A stretch of 42,875 bases of DNA from Kofleriaceae bacterium (lineage in GTDB: Bacteria > Myxococcota_A > Polyangia > Haliangiales > Haliangiaceae), in NCBI GenBank assembly GCA_013368795.1, contig JABFXX010000114.1:1-42875 (forward strand), in the 5' to 3' direction. Both the position numbers and the translations under genes were made by a program. Shown here piece after piece: positions 1 to 9,485 of this stretch; position 1 is the first letter of the stretch; every line of letters starts with the position of its first letter. Under the pieces are notes generated by a model. That model was given only the letters and a program-made list of their open reading frames with translations, was not told the DNA's origin and did no database searches.

Positions 1-964
1 TCCGCCAGCCGAGCGACAGCAGCAGCCGCGACGTCACGCGCACGCTCGCGTCGGCCGCCGCCGACCAGGTGCTCTTCGACACGCCGTAGACCCCGATGTC
101 GCCGGTCAGCGAGACGGAGAACCGGTTCGACGGCCGCACGAACACGCGCGCACCCGCGAGCGCATCGCCTCCTGCATCGACCGACTCCGGTGGCGACACG
201 TCGCCGCCTTCGACGCTGACCGAGCCGGACACCGCGGTGCGCTGATAGCGAGCACCGGCGCGCGTCTCGAACGACAGCAACGACTCCTCATCGCCCGCCA
301 GCCGGTAGCCGACGAAGCTATCGACGAGCAGGCTGCTCGCCGTGCCCGCGAGCGTCACCATCAACGGACCGACGTCCTTCGTGCCGTTGATCGCGACGAC
401 GCCGTACATGAGGTCGCCCGACAGCGTCACCCGGCCGAAGCGCGCATCCGCGAGCAGCTCGGCGCCGTACTTCGCATGCTTCTCCATCTGGAAGAAGTCG
501 ACACCCGCGGCCACGTTCGCCGAGCCGATCGACACGTTCGCATCGACCGACGACGCCCACAGGTACGGCCCGATCGCGACGTGCCAGTCCTTGCCCCGCG
601 CCGCGGCGCGCTTGCGCACCTTCACGGGCTCGACGCGGTCGTCGTCGACGAGCTCTCGGCTGTCGATCACCTCGTCGTCGGCGAACGCGACGCGGTCGCT
701 CTCGGCCTCCTTGCGCGGGCGTGCCTTCTTCGCGAGCTTGCGCGGCTTGGCCGGTGGCTCGTCGTCGGCGCTGTCCTCGGCATCCTCGTCGAAGATCTCG
801 ATCGCATCGACGTCCACCTCGGCGGCCGGCCGCGCGATCTTGATCCGGTGCTTCGCCTTCTTGCTCACCTTGTGGTGGCGCGCGGACCAGACCTGCGCCT
901 CCGCGACCGAGCCGATCAGCAGGACGCACGCGGCGAGCACGATGGGACCGAGGGGATGGCGCAT
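1..964 (-). CDS. Outer-membrane beta-barrel-like protein, C-terminus cut by window edge
   Basis: Reading leftward from the ATG at 962-964, an open frame of 321 codons runs off the window, so the C-terminus is missing. The first ~23 residues form a signal peptide (hydrophobic PIVLAACVLLIGSVAEA). Residues ~24-120 are a Lys/Arg/Asp/Glu-rich linker, unusual for a barrel. From ~125 (WHVAIGPYLWASS) the sequence alternates in the manner of outer-membrane beta-strands. The GPYLWAS start resembles a widespread family of uncharacterised Gram-negative outer-membrane proteins (recognition from memory). Function is unknown; a location in the outer membrane with a charged periplasmic segment is inferred. 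It is transcribed away from the following gene cluster. Confidence 0.75.
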   Translation of the reverse strand, partial: MRHPLGPIVLAACVLLIGSVAEAQVWSARHHKVSKKAKHRIKIARPAAEVDVDAIEIFDEDAEDSADDEPPAKPRKLAKKARPRKEAESDRVAFADDEVIDSRELVDDDRVEPVKVRKRAAARGKDWHVAIGPYLWASSVDANVSIGSANVAAGVDFFQMEKHAKYGAELLADARFGRVTLSGDLMYGVVAINGTKDVGPLMVTLAGTASSLLVDSFVGYRLAGDEESLLSFETRAGARYQRTAVSGSVSVEGGDVSPPESVDAGGDALAGARVFVRPSNRFSVSLTGDIGVYGVSKSTWSAAADASVRVTSRLLLSLGWR

Positions 965-1156
965 GCCGCCGCCAGTTGCAAGGCCGCAGCCAGCGCGCTG
1001 TGCCCAGATTTCGCGGATCTAGCTCGCTCGTCGCACGCGAGGGCCGTCGACCGCGGGATGCAAGTCTGGCTGCTCGCGGTCACAACGCCGGCGTGTTTTC
1101 AGGTGCCCGCGTCGCGCACGGCCTGCCATGCATCGATGCGGGATAAGCTCGTAGCT

Positions 1157-1370
1157 ATGGAGGTCGCGGTCAGCTCGCCCGACTTCGCGGTGCCCGCGTT
1201 CGGCATCGCCGTCCGACTCGCCGTAGAGGCGGGACTTGACGCGGCTGCGATCATCGACGGCAAGGGCAAGGCGCTCGCAGTCGCCGGTGCGCTCGATCCC
1301 GACGAAGCGCGCGCCCGAGCTGCCCGTCGTCGAGATCGGTGTCACCGTCCCGAAGCGCGAGTCGAACTGA
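1157..1370 (+). pseudogene. Small frameshifted gene, ~70 aa if repaired
   Basis: From ATG 1157 a coding-like frame (MEVAVSSPDFAVPAF, then AAIIDGKGKALAVAGALDPDEA) runs to about 1318. It then turns into low-complexity Arg/Ala sequence. From about 1320 the next frame carries sensible sequence (ELPVVEIGVTVPKRESN) ending at TGA 1368-1370. Removing one C from the GCGCGCGCCCGAG run near 1310-1320 joins the two parts into a 70-residue protein. The AAIIDGKGKALAVAG segment faintly recalls roadblock/LC7 proteins, but there is too little to assign it. Either it is a decayed gene or there is a single-base sequencing error at the C run. Confidence 0.5.
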
Positions 1371-1597
1371 ACCGCGCATCGAGCACGGACCACGTGGCGA
1401 CCTCCGGATCCGAGGTCTGCTCGGCGAAGGCTGAGTTTGATCGCCCGGGTGCAACGGAGGCGCCATCGCTGAACGCCGCGCAAATGCAGGCAATCGTATC
1501 GTCCTGCCTGCCAGCTCGAACTGACGCGGAGAGCGGTCATGTCAGCTGCATTGGACACGGCTGGCGCCAAGCACGCGGCCCGAGGCGCCGCCGAGGC
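1371..1597. other. Non-coding gap, nothing recognised
   Basis: No convincing gene, RNA or repeat is visible between the frameshifted gene and the sigma-54-like element. Open frames here have atypical composition for this window and no family resemblance. Together with 965-1156, also empty, this makes the 5' flank of the caspase-associated cluster unusually gene-poor for such a compact region. Confidence 0.5.
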
Positions 1598-1613
1598 TGG
1601 ATCGCCACTTGCT
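1598..1613 (+). promoter_or_regulatory. Sigma-54-like -24/-12 promoter
   Basis: TGGATCGCCACTTGCT matches the RpoN consensus TGGCACG-N4-TTGCW at 10 of 12 fixed positions. It has the essential GG and GC doublets separated by exactly 10 bases. Transcription would start near 1624, about 37 bases before ATG 1661, which has a good AAGGAGG ribosome-binding site. The cluster it would drive encodes its own sigma-54 activator (2156-3445), which supports the call. GG-N10-GC pairs are common by chance in GC-rich DNA; the TTGCT half and the position make this one more credible. Confidence 0.5.
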
Positions 1614-1660
1614 CGTGGTGAAGAAAGCCGACGCGTGGGTGTGCGCGTCAAGGAGGCGCC

Positions 1661-2128
1661 ATGGGGCGGCTGATCGATCAGCGGAAAACGGTAGCGGATG
1701 GGCTCGCCACGGACGGGCTTACCAAAGAAGTAGGTCCCGGCAACGAACAGCTCCAGGACTACCTCGAGCGCGTCGCGAAGTACGTGCCCGTCGAGCTCAT
1801 CGCGCTGTACATGTTCGTGCGCTCGATCGTTCCCGCACAGGGCACGAACGGCGCGCTCCCGGCCGGCCTCGAGCTCGCGATCTTCGGCGTCCTGCTCGTG
1901 ATGAACGCCGTCTACATGTGGCGTCTCGGCAAGGGCGCACCGAAGCGCGGCTTGCAGGTCGCGATCTCCTGCATCTCGTTCGTCGTCTGGGCGTACGCGA
2001 TCGGCGGCCCGTTCTTCTGGGGCGCGCTCGAGGCGCTCGTGCATGGACCGGTCGTCTATCCGGTCCTCGCCGGCATCCTCGCCGCGCTGTGGTCGTTTGC
2101 GGCCGGGCTCATCAAGCCGACGGCGTGA
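1661..2128 (+). CDS. Small polytopic membrane protein, unknown function
   Basis: 155 residues, ATG start preceded by AAGGAGGCGCC. The first ~38 residues are polar and probably cytoplasmic. About four hydrophobic helices follow: KYVPVELIALYMFVRSIV (~40-57), LELAIFGVLLVMNAVYMW (~68-86), VAISCISFVVWAYAIGG (~98-114) and VVYPVLAGILAALWSFAAGL (~129-150). I do not recognise a named family. It is the first gene after the sigma-54-like element and lies 27 bases before the FHA activator gene, so it is likely co-transcribed with the regulator, kinase and perhaps the caspase. A role as membrane sensor or anchor for the cluster is only a guess. Confidence 0.8.
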   Translation: MGRLIDQRKTVADGLATDGLTKEVGPGNEQLQDYLERVAKYVPVELIALYMFVRSIVPAQGTNGALPAGLELAIFGVLLVMNAVYMWRLGKGAPKRGLQVAISCISFVVWAYAIGGPFFWGALEALVHGPVVYPVLAGILAALWSFAAGLIKPTA

Positions 2129-2155
2129 CTGCTCCCCTCCCGCAATCGAGTGACC

Positions 2156-3445
2156 ATGAACCCGGCCGAGCAATACGGTGAGACCGAGCGTGGCGCGCCG
2201 CAGGCGGCACGACGTGAGCACGTGCTCGTCGTCCACGCGTGCGATGGCACCTGGCGCTCGTTCCCGCTCGCAGACGGCGCGATGACGATCGGCCGCGACG
2301 ACGATGTCGACGTGCGATTGTTCGATCCTCTCGTGTCTCGGCGCCATGCACGCCTCGACATCGACGGAGCGCGATTTCATCTCACCGATCTGGCGAGCGC
2401 GAACGGTACGCAGGCCGGCCCGCACCTGCTGCACGATGGCGCGGCGGCGGTTCGCCCGGGCATGCCGATCATGATCGGCAGCAGCGTCCTCGTGATCCAT
2501 GCGCCATCGGCGGCGGATAAGACCGGCGTCGTCGTCGATCGATCGATGCAGACCATCGACGACCTCGTCTCGAGGGTCGCCCCGACGTTGATCAACGTAC
2601 TCGTCCTCGGCGAGACCGGTGTCGGCAAGGACGTGCTCGCCGAGCGCATCCATCGCCGCTCGACGCGCGCGAACGGCCCCCTGCTCCGGCTCAACTGTGC
2701 AGGCCTGTCCTCGACGCTACTGGAGAGCGAGCTGTTCGGCCACGAGCGCGGCGCATTCACCGGCGCGCAGCAGACGAAGCCGGGTCTCCTCGAGGTCGCC
2801 GCTGGCGGCACCGTATTCCTCGACGAGATCGGCGAGATGCCACTCGACGTACAGGCCAAGCTCCTGCTCGCGATCGAGCAGCGCGTGATTCGCCGCGTCG
2901 GCGCCGTGCAACCGACGCGGATCGACGTTCGGTTCGTGTGCGCGACGCATCGCGACCTCGCCGACGAGGTCAAGCGCGACCGGTTTCGCTCGGACTTCTA
3001 CTACCGCATCAACGGGCTCACGATCCGGATCCCGCCGCTGCGCGAGCGCATCGACGAGATCGAAGGGCTCGTCGCGCAGTTCGTACGAGATGCGGGCGAA
3101 CGTATCGGCACGCAGCACGTCCCGGCATTCGAGCCCGAGGCGCTTGCGTGCCTGCGCGAGCACAGCTGGCCCGGCAACATCCGAGAGCTGCGCAATCTGG
3201 TCGAGCGGGTCCTCGTCCTGTCCGACGGCGAGGACATCACGGTCACGAAGCTTCGTGCCGCGGGCCTTCCCGGTTCCGATAGGCCGGGCGAGCCGGACTG
3301 CGAGCGTGCGCGCGTGCTCGCAGTGCTTGCCGATTGCGGTGGTAACCAGAGTCGGGCCGCGCGCCGCCTCGGGATCTCGAGAAACACGCTGATCGCGCGC
3401 ATCCAGCAGTTTGGCATCGCCCGGCCGCGGGGGTTGGTGGAATGA
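2156..3445 (+). CDS. FHA-domain sigma-54 activator (NtrC/Fis family)
   Basis: 429 residues from ATG 2156; an in-frame GTG at 2150 is also possible. Residues ~22-115 are an FHA domain with the phosphothreonine-pocket residues intact: GR at 46-47, SRRH at 61-64, ANG at 82-84. Residues ~130-365 are the AAA+ domain: Walker A GETGVGKD 152-159, the sigma-54-contacting GAFTGA loop 199-204, and Walker B VFLDEIGE 220-227. A Fis-type helix-turn-helix closes the protein ([19 protein letters not shown], ~400-418). By family it remodels RNA polymerase-sigma-54 at -24/-12 promoters. The FHA domain replaces a receiver, so the input is probably a Ser/Thr-phosphorylated partner; the kinase at 4779-8282 is the obvious candidate (inference). 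Its TGA overlaps the next ATG (ATGA). Confidence 0.95.
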   Translation: MNPAEQYGETERGAPQAARREHVLVVHACDGTWRSFPLADGAMTIGRDDDVDVRLFDPLVSRRHARLDIDGARFHLTDLASANGTQAGPHLLHDGAAAVRPGMPIMIGSSVLVIHAPSAADKTGVVVDRSMQTIDDLVSRVAPTLINVLVLGETGVGKDVLAERIHRRSTRANGPLLRLNCAGLSSTLLESELFGHERGAFTGAQQTKPGLLEVAAGGTVFLDEIGEMPLDVQAKLLLAIEQRVIRRVGAVQPTRIDVRFVCATHRDLADEVKRDRFRSDFYYRINGLTIRIPPLRERIDEIEGLVAQFVRDAGERIGTQHVPAFEPEALACLREHSWPGNIRELRNLVERVLVLSDGEDITVTKLRAAGLPGSDRPGEPDCERARVLAVLADCGGNQSRAARRLGISRNTLIARIQQFGIARPRGLVE

Positions 3446-4776
3446 CACGGCTGACGAGCTACGGCGGCGAACACGCCGATTGCGAGATCGTCGAGCCGCG
3501 AAGCGTCGAGGAGCTACAGCATGTCCTCGCGCGGTCGGGCGATCGCCACATTGCATTTCGTGGACAGGGTCACGCGTTCGACGCGCAGTCGCTGAGCGGC
3601 GACCTCGTCGTCGGTCTCCGCAACCTGCGCGGCCTCATTTACGACGGCACGACCGTCCACGCATCCGCCGGCGAGCCGTGGGGCGCGATCGTCGACGGCG
3701 CACGACAGCGCGGGCTGTTTCCCCACGTCGTCGTCACGACGAGCCAGGCGAGCGTCGCTGGCACCGCGTCGGGGAATTGCGTCTCGCGCTTCAGCCCACT
3801 GTTCGGCCAGGACGGCGACCATGTCCGCTCGCTCGACCTCGTCACTTGCGACGGCCAGCAGCTCCACTGCACGCGCGAGAACGAGCACGCCGACGTGTTC
3901 TTCGGCGTCATCGGCGGGCTCGGTTGCCTCGGTGCGATCACCGAAGTCGCCGTCGAGCTCTCGCAGAACAAGCACGACCAGGTGGAGACGCACGTGCTCG
4001 AAGTCGGACGGATCGGCGACGTGTTGACGGCAATCTCTCCGAGCAACACGGCCGATGGGGCCACGCGGTATGCGGTGCTCCTTCCGGACCTCGAGCGCGG
4101 CATCGCCTATTCGTCGGCATACACGAGCGGCCAGCGTCTCGCGCCCTATCGGCCCGTCCATCAACCGCGTTCGCTGTATCGCCTCGCCGGCGAGCTCCTG
4201 TTGCGCTCGACGTTGGGCACCCGCCTCGTGTGGGCGATCGCCGAGCGCAAGCGCGCGGCGCGCTACGTCGATCCGATCGTCGACTTCACGTTCATGATGG
4301 ACGGCAACGCGAGGCTGCGTCGGATCGGGCGATGGCTCGGCTTTCCGATGCGCGTGACGCAGCAGTCCTTCGTGCTTCCGGTCGAGACCACGAGCGAGTT
4401 CATCGCGCGCACGCGACGGCTGTTTGCCGAGGCGGATGTGGTCCCGACGATGAGTGACGTCCTGTATTGCCCCTCCGATCGAGCGCTCCTCTCCGCGACG
4501 TACGATTTCGCCGGCTTCTTCATCAGCTTCGCATTCGAGACGTCGTGGCGAAGTCGGCGCGCACGTATCGACGCAGCGCTCACGCAGGCATCGAAGGAGT
4601 GTCTCGCGCTCGGCGGCAGGGTGCACCTGACGAAGAACGTGCGCGCAGATCCGGCCGATCTCGCGGCGATGTACGCGACCACGCTCCCCGCGCTCCAGCA
4701 GTTGCGCCAGCGCCTGGACCCGGAGCGCCGGATCCGCACGGACTTCCTCGCCCGCACGTTTCCGATGCTGGTGTGA
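3442..4776 (+). CDS. FAD-linked oxidoreductase (FAD_binding_4 / aldonolactone-oxidase-like)
   Basis: 444 residues; the start is fixed by the ATGA overlap with the activator gene. Residues ~15-180 look like the PCMH-type FAD-binding domain: [13 protein letters not shown], then [12 protein letters not shown], and [13 protein letters not shown]. His44 in GQGH sits where sugar-lactone oxidases carry the His that binds FAD covalently, so covalent flavin is possible (inference). The C-terminal [11 protein letters not shown] resembles the end of gulonolactone/arabinonolactone oxidases and DprE1-type enzymes. The substrate cannot be read from sequence. Its position inside a regulator-kinase-caspase cluster is odd for a metabolic enzyme; it might supply a redox signal or H2O2. 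Confidence 0.85.
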   Translation: MTRLTSYGGEHADCEIVEPRSVEELQHVLARSGDRHIAFRGQGHAFDAQSLSGDLVVGLRNLRGLIYDGTTVHASAGEPWGAIVDGARQRGLFPHVVVTTSQASVAGTASGNCVSRFSPLFGQDGDHVRSLDLVTCDGQQLHCTRENEHADVFFGVIGGLGCLGAITEVAVELSQNKHDQVETHVLEVGRIGDVLTAISPSNTADGATRYAVLLPDLERGIAYSSAYTSGQRLAPYRPVHQPRSLYRLAGELLLRSTLGTRLVWAIAERKRAARYVDPIVDFTFMMDGNARLRRIGRWLGFPMRVTQQSFVLPVETTSEFIARTRRLFAEADVVPTMSDVLYCPSDRALLSATYDFAGFFISFAFETSWRSRRARIDAALTQASKECLALGGRVHLTKNVRADPADLAAMYATTLPALQQLRQRLDPERRIRTDFLARTFPMLV

Positions 4777-4778
4777 CC

Positions 4779-7700
4779 ATGCAGAGCACGCTCGGCCCGC
4801 TCGAGGCTCCACAACGCTTCGCGCTGCTGCGCAAGCTCGGCGCAGGAGGCATGGGCGTGGTGTACGAGGCGCTCGATCACAAGACGCAGCGCACGGTCGC
4901 GCTGAAGACGTTGCACGAGCACAAGCCGCGCTACCTGCTCGAGCTCAAGCGCGAGTTCCGCGCGGTCCAGGGTCTGTTCCATCCGAACCTCGTGCAGCTC
5001 GGTGACCTGTTCCAGAGTCGCGATGCGTGGTTCTTCACGATGGAGCTCGTCCAGGGACGGACGTTCACCGACTGGGTGCGCGGCAGCTGGTTCGAAGGCA
5101 GCGACCTCGCGAGCACGCAGCGTCAGGTCGGGGATCGAGGTCAGCGGCTCGCACGGCTGCGCGCCGCATTGCCGCAGCTCGCCGACGCGCTCGTCGCGGT
5201 GCACGACGCCGGCCTCGTCCATCGCGACCTCAAGCCGTCGAACGTCCTCGTCACCGAGAGCGGTCGCGTCGTGCTCCTGGACTTCGGCCTCGTACGCCGC
5301 GCCGACCTTCTCGCGAGCAGCTTGCTGGCCGGCACGCCGGCCTACATGGCGCCAGAACAGGCCGGAGGCCACGCGATCACGACGGCCGCGGATTGCTACG
5401 CGCTCGGCGTGGTCCTCTACCAGGCGCTGACCGATCAGCTGCCGTTCATCGGCACGTCCTCGGATCTGCTCGCTCAGAAGCAGAGCTGGCAGCCGATTGC
5501 GCCGCACCTGATCACGCCGGATGTCCCGCGCGACCTCGAGCAGCTCTGCCTCGCATTGCTCGCGCCAGAACCCGACAAGCGGCCCTCTGCGCGCGACATC
5601 GCGGTTCGGCTCGCGCAGGCGCGCCCACCCCGCCGGGTGACGGCGACCGTTCGGCCTCGGTTCATCGGTCGCACGCGAGAGCTGTCACAGATCGAGGAGA
5701 GCTTCGCACGTACGCGGCGCGGCGAACGCGCGGTCGTCGTCTGCGAAGGCGAGTCCGGCATCGGGAAGTCGGCGCTCCTCGACGCGGCGGCGAGTCGCCT
5801 CGAACAGCTCGACGAGAGCGTACGCGTGCTGCGCAGTCGATGCTTTCAGCGCGAGGTCGCGGCATTTGCGGGTGTCGACATGCTCGTCGATGCGCTCGTC
5901 GAGCACCTGCGGCGACTCGCCCCCGACGAGGTCGCATTCTTCACGCCTCGTCACCTCAGCTGCCTGAGGCAGGTGTTCCCCGCGCTCGCGGCGCTACCGT
6001 TCACGGCGGATGCCGCAGGTCCGCGCACCGAGCGCGAAGCACGCACGCGAGCACTTGCCGCATTCAAGGACCTGTTCGCTCGGTTCGCGCTCCGCAACCG
6101 GATCGTGATCGTCATCGACGATGCGCAGTGGCTCACCGAGGAGAGCTTCGCCCTGCTCGACGCGTTGATGTCACCCGACGATCCGGTGCCGCTGCTGCTG
6201 ATGCTCGGCGCGCGCGACCATGCGCGGGGCTCGCTCGCGACCTGGCTCGCAAATCTCGAAGTACCCGCGCATCGCGTCGAGCTCGCGCCCCTGTCCACCG
6301 ACGAGAGCGTCGAGCTGTTGCGCGGCCACCTCGAGCTCGCGCCGTCGACGTTGCGCCGGCTCGCGCACGACTGTGCAGGGCATCCGCTGTTTCTGCGCGA
6401 GCTCGCATGCGCGGGGACGCACGGCGGTGCGGGCGGCATCGACGAGCTCATGCGCGAACGTGCGAGCCGACTCGACGCGAGCTGCACGGCACTTCTTCAG
6501 CTCGTGTGTGCGGCTGCGCGCCCCGTCGCGAGCGAGATCGCTCGCAGCGCTGCTGCACTCGACCTCGCCGAGGCAGAACGCGCGATCCACGAGCTCGTCG
6601 CGCGGCGGTTCATCGCGGCCGAGCGAGGGACGTTGCAACCTGCCCATGATCGGGTCCGCACGGCAATTCACCTCGCGCCCACGCATCGGCGCGCGCTGCA
6701 GTGCCGCCTCGGCGCCGCCGTCGAGGAGCACGATCCATCGGACGTCGAGAGCCTCGCGGCGTACTGGCACGATGCCGGCGACAAGGCACGCGCTGCTGGG
6801 TACGCGGCACGCGGGGCCGAGCGAGCGATGGCGAAGCTCGCGTTCGAGCGCGCGCGAGAGCTCGCCGACATCGCGCTTCACGGCACGTGGTCCGACGCGG
6901 AACGCGCGGCGCTGCTCACGGGCAAGGCCGATGCGCTCGTCGCGCTCGGGCGCGGCCAGCAAGCGGCAGAGGCCTATCTCGAGGCCGCTGGGCTCGCGGG
7001 CGACTCCGACGAGCTCGTCGTCCGGGCTGCCGCGGAGCTGATCCGTGCCGGCCGCGTCGAGGACGGCGCGCAGGTGCTCGCGCGCGTGCTCGGTCGGCTC
7101 GCGATCACGCTGCCCACATCGCGCGGGCAGGCTGTTCGTGCGCTGCTCGTGAGGCGCTGCCGGCTCGCGCTGCGTGGCCCCACGCCGGGGCATCGCGCAT
7201 CGCCGAAGCTGCTGCGCAGGATCGATGCTTGCTGGACCGCGGGCGACCTGCTCGCGCTGTTCGATCCGCTGCCGGCTGCAGCGATCCACACGCTCGGGCT
7301 CTTGCTCGCACTGGACGCGGGGGAACCGGCGCGCCTCGCGCGGGCGCTCGCGTTCGAGGCTGCGTTCATCTCGATGCGCGGAGCGTCCGCGCGAGCCCGG
7401 ATGGAGCAACACCTCGCTGCAGCGCGCGTGCACGCGGCCGGCGTCGCGCAGCCGTGGCTCGATGCCATCGTGACGCTGAGCACCGGGGTGTGCCGGCTCC
7501 AGCTCGGCGAGCTCACCGCCGCGCAGCATGCGTTCGACGCAGCCGAGGCCGCGTTCGAGGCCTGTCCGGGCGCGCTCTGGGAAGCCGGCAGTGCCCGCGA
7601 GTTCGCGCTGTGGACACTCTCGTATCGCGGCGAGCTGGATGCGCTGGCGCGCAGGCTCGGTGGTGCCGTCGAGATCGCGCAGGCGCGAAGCGATCGCCTC

Positions 7701-8282
7701 GCCGAGCTGAAGCTTCTGTGCGGGCCGAGCCATCTCGCACTGCTTGCTGCCGACGAAGTCGACCGCATCGGCGAGGTCTGCGAGAGCCAGCGCGCACTCG
7801 CCGAGCGGTATCCGTTCCTTCAGCTGTGCACGCTGTTCGCGCGCTGTCACGCCGCGATCTATCGCGGCGAAGGACGACTTGCAGCGGACCTGATCGAGCG
7901 AGAGCGCGCAGCGATCAAGGCGTCGCACCTGCTCGAGAGTCAGTTCTTCCGCACCGACTTCACGAGCCTGTGTGCGCGCTCCGCGCTTGCCGCGTTCGCG
8001 GAGACCGGCGAGCCGCGGTATCGCGAAGCCGCACGGACCGCGTCGCGTGCGCTGCGCCGCGAGCGCACGGCCTGGGCCACCGCGCTGGCGACGATGGCTG
8101 AAGCCGCGCTCGAGGGCACCGCGGCACGGCTCGGCCAGGCGGCCGCCTTGCTCGATGGCGCCGGACTCGGCGCGCATGCGTCCGCCGTGCGCTGGCAGAT
8201 CCGCGGCACCGCCGACGAGCAGTGGCGTTCTGTGCGCCGCCCCGAGCATCTCGCGCGCGTTCTCGCGCCCGTGCCGCGCTGA
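4779..8282 (+). CDS. Ser/Thr protein kinase fused to STAND-like ATPase and TPR-type C-terminus
   Basis: 1167 residues from ATG 4779, two bases after the preceding stop. An in-frame GTG at 4773 is an alternative. The N-terminal kinase (~14-280) is complete: glycine loop GAGGMG 21-26, Lys43, HRDLKPSN 148-155, DFG 168-170, APE 191-193. Next comes an AAA/NTPase module: FIGR 295-298, P-loop GESGIGKS 324-331, Walker B VIDDAQW near 445-451. From ~650 to the end there are Ala/Leu-rich helical repeats of TPR type. No transmembrane segment is evident, so it should be cytoplasmic. This layout is common in Myxococcota and resembles the paralogue at 37681-41424. I infer that ligand binding to the ATPase/TPR part controls the kinase, which may phosphorylate the ligand of the FHA activator encoded upstream. 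Confidence 0.95.
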   Translation: MQSTLGPLEAPQRFALLRKLGAGGMGVVYEALDHKTQRTVALKTLHEHKPRYLLELKREFRAVQGLFHPNLVQLGDLFQSRDAWFFTMELVQGRTFTDWVRGSWFEGSDLASTQRQVGDRGQRLARLRAALPQLADALVAVHDAGLVHRDLKPSNVLVTESGRVVLLDFGLVRRADLLASSLLAGTPAYMAPEQAGGHAITTAADCYALGVVLYQALTDQLPFIGTSSDLLAQKQSWQPIAPHLITPDVPRDLEQLCLALLAPEPDKRPSARDIAVRLAQARPPRRVTATVRPRFIGRTRELSQIEESFARTRRGERAVVVCEGESGIGKSALLDAAASRLEQLDESVRVLRSRCFQREVAAFAGVDMLVDALVEHLRRLAPDEVAFFTPRHLSCLRQVFPALAALPFTADAAGPRTEREARTRALAAFKDLFARFALRNRIVIVIDDAQWLTEESFALLDALMSPDDPVPLLLMLGARDHARGSLATWLANLEVPAHRVELAPLSTDESVELLRGHLELAPSTLRRLAHDCAGHPLFLRELACAGTHGGAGGIDELMRERASRLDASCTALLQLVCAAARPVASEIARSAAALDLAEAERAIHELVARRFIAAERGTLQPAHDRVRTAIHLAPTHRRALQCRLGAAVEEHDPSDVESLAAYWHDAGDKARAAGYAARGAERAMAKLAFERARELADIALHGTWSDAERAALLTGKADALVALGRGQQAAEAYLEAAGLAGDSDELVVRAAAELIRAGRVEDGAQVLARVLGRLAITLPTSRGQAVRALLVRRCRLALRGPTPGHRASPKLLRRIDACWTAGDLLALFDPLPAAAIHTLGLLLALDAGEPARLARALAFEAAFISMRGASARARMEQHLAAARVHAAGVAQPWLDAIVTLSTGVCRLQLGELTAAQHAFDAAEAAFEACPGALWEAGSAREFALWTLSYRGELDALARRLGGAVEIAQARSDRLAELKLLCGPSHLALLAADEVDRIGEVCESQRALAERYPFLQLCTLFARCHAAIYRGEGRLAADLIERERAAIKASHLLESQFFRTDFTSLCARSALAAFAETGEPRYREAARTASRALRRERTAWATALATMAEAALEGTAARLGQAAALLDGAGLGAHASAVRWQIRGTADEQWRSVRRPEHLARVLAPVPR

Positions 8283-8307
8283 GCAAGTTGCATTGCGCAG
8301 CTTGTTC
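8281..8307 (+). promoter_or_regulatory. Imperfect inverted repeat, candidate activator site
   Basis: GAGCAAG at 8281-8287 and CTTGTTC at 8301-8307 form an inverted repeat (6 of 7 pairs) centred about 65 bases upstream of the sigma-54-like element. That is a reasonable place for an enhancer site of the FHA/Fis activator. A perfect 10-bp palindrome GCGGCGCCGC follows at 8314-8323 and could be part of a terminator or operator. Both are short enough to arise by chance. Confidence 0.25.
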
Positions 8308-8358
8308 AATGGCGCGGCGCCGCCTCCTCTAACCGTGCGTCTCGACAAGCGTGAGCGC

Positions 8359-8374
8359 TGGCGCGTGCCTTGTA
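8359..8374 (+). promoter_or_regulatory. Sigma-54-like -24/-12 promoter before caspase gene
   Basis: TGGCGCGTGCCTTGTA matches TGGCACG-N4-TTGCA at 10 of 12 fixed positions. The mismatches are G for A in the -24 half and T for C in the -12 doublet. GG to GT spacing is the canonical 10 bases. The predicted start near 8385 gives a leader of about 40 bases to ATG 8426, which follows GGAGGAG. The 143-base gap here is the only sizeable break within the plus-strand run, consistent with a separate promoter. Confidence 0.5.
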
Positions 8375-8425
8375 CATGGCGAACGCGAACAACGCCGGAG
8401 CCGAAGGCCCGGAGGAGAGACACAC

Positions 8426-9460
8426 ATGGGCGATACCAAGGCATCGAACGCGCCGGAAGCAAAGGGCGGCACGCGCCGCGCGCTGCTCGTCGGCATCAAC
8501 GACTATCCCGGCTTCAATTCGGATCTGCCGAGCTGCGTGGCCGACGTCGATGCGATGGGCGATCTGCTCTCGCGTCACTACGGTTTCGAGCTCGACATCC
8601 TCGTCGATGGCGACGCGACGCAGGATGCGGTGCGCGCCGGACTCGCGCGGCTGTGCAGCAATGTCAGCGCTGCCGATCGCATCTGCTTCTTCTACTCGGG
8701 CCACGGCACGACGGTGCCGCGCCGCGATTCGATCGAGGAGTGCCTCGTGCTCGCCGACGGCTCGCTGCTGCCCGACGACGACTTCGTCGCGGCATTCACC
8801 GGTGTACCTGCCGGCTGTGCGCTCGTCGTCCTCGACTCCTGCTTCTCCGGCGGGATGGCCAAGGAATTTCTCCTCGGCGCGGCAACGGAGGGCAAGCCCA
8901 AGCGCATCACGATGCTGACGCCGCACGCGAACGCGGGCGTGAGCAAGACCGGCAACTACCGTCCGTTCGGAAGCCGTCCGCGGCCGACGATCGGTGGCTT
9001 CGCGCCGTTCCGCAAGAAGGCGCTCGTCGAGTTCGACGAAGCTCAAGACGACCTGCTCAACGCGCTCCTGGTCTCGGCGTGCCTCGAAGGCGAGACCGCT
9101 TCGGCGAGCACGTCGGCGACGAACGGGCTCTCGGCGTTCACCTACTCGCTCGTGTCGTCGATCGCGAACCACGGGGCGGGCACGGCGATCACGACGACCC
9201 AGCTCGTCGTCGACGCGACCGCGGAGCTCCGCCGCATCGGCGCGATCCAGACGCCGCAGGTCAAGGAGCCTGCGAACCCGCCCAAGCACGCGGACACGAG
9301 CTTCCCGCTGCTGCAGCTCGCGACCGGCCAGAGCAAGGTCTACACGGGCCCGCGTGGCGCACTCGCGGCGCCGCCACCGCCGCGGCCGCCGCTCGGCGAT
9401 CCGCGCATCCAGCTCGCAACTGCTTTCCTGAACGCACTCGGCAATGTGCGTGTCCCGTAA
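8426..9460 (+). CDS. Caspase-like (C14) cysteine peptidase
   Basis: 344 residues from ATG 8426, chosen for the GGAGGAG site 8 bases upstream. Residues ~17-240 form a caspase-haemoglobinase p20-like fold: RRALLVGINDYPG 17-29 (first strand), catalytic His93 in YSGHGTT, catalytic Cys139 in VVLDSCFSGG. There is no signal peptide. The last ~60 residues are Pro/Ala-rich (PPPPRPP) and probably flexible. Bacterial members of this clan (metacaspases, orthocaspases, CHAT-type) cleave protein substrates after basic or acidic residues and often act in regulated cell death or defence. The specificity pocket cannot be read here. The gene is 25 bases upstream of the 199-residue protein, its likely partner or substrate, and downstream of a sigma-54-like element. 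Confidence 0.93.
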   Translation: MGDTKASNAPEAKGGTRRALLVGINDYPGFNSDLPSCVADVDAMGDLLSRHYGFELDILVDGDATQDAVRAGLARLCSNVSAADRICFFYSGHGTTVPRRDSIEECLVLADGSLLPDDDFVAAFTGVPAGCALVVLDSCFSGGMAKEFLLGAATEGKPKRITMLTPHANAGVSKTGNYRPFGSRPRPTIGGFAPFRKKALVEFDEAQDDLLNALLVSACLEGETASASTSATNGLSAFTYSLVSSIANHGAGTAITTTQLVVDATAELRRIGAIQTPQVKEPANPPKHADTSFPLLQLATGQSKVYTGPRGALAAPPPPRPPLGDPRIQLATAFLNALGNVRVP

Positions 9461-9485
9461 CTCGACACCAACCAGGAGAACGACC

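Noticed and set aside
8314..8323. Rho-independent terminator after the first STAND kinase
   Set aside because: The GCGGCGCCGC palindrome is not followed by a T run, and pairing it with downstream bases gives no convincing hairpin-plus-U tract.
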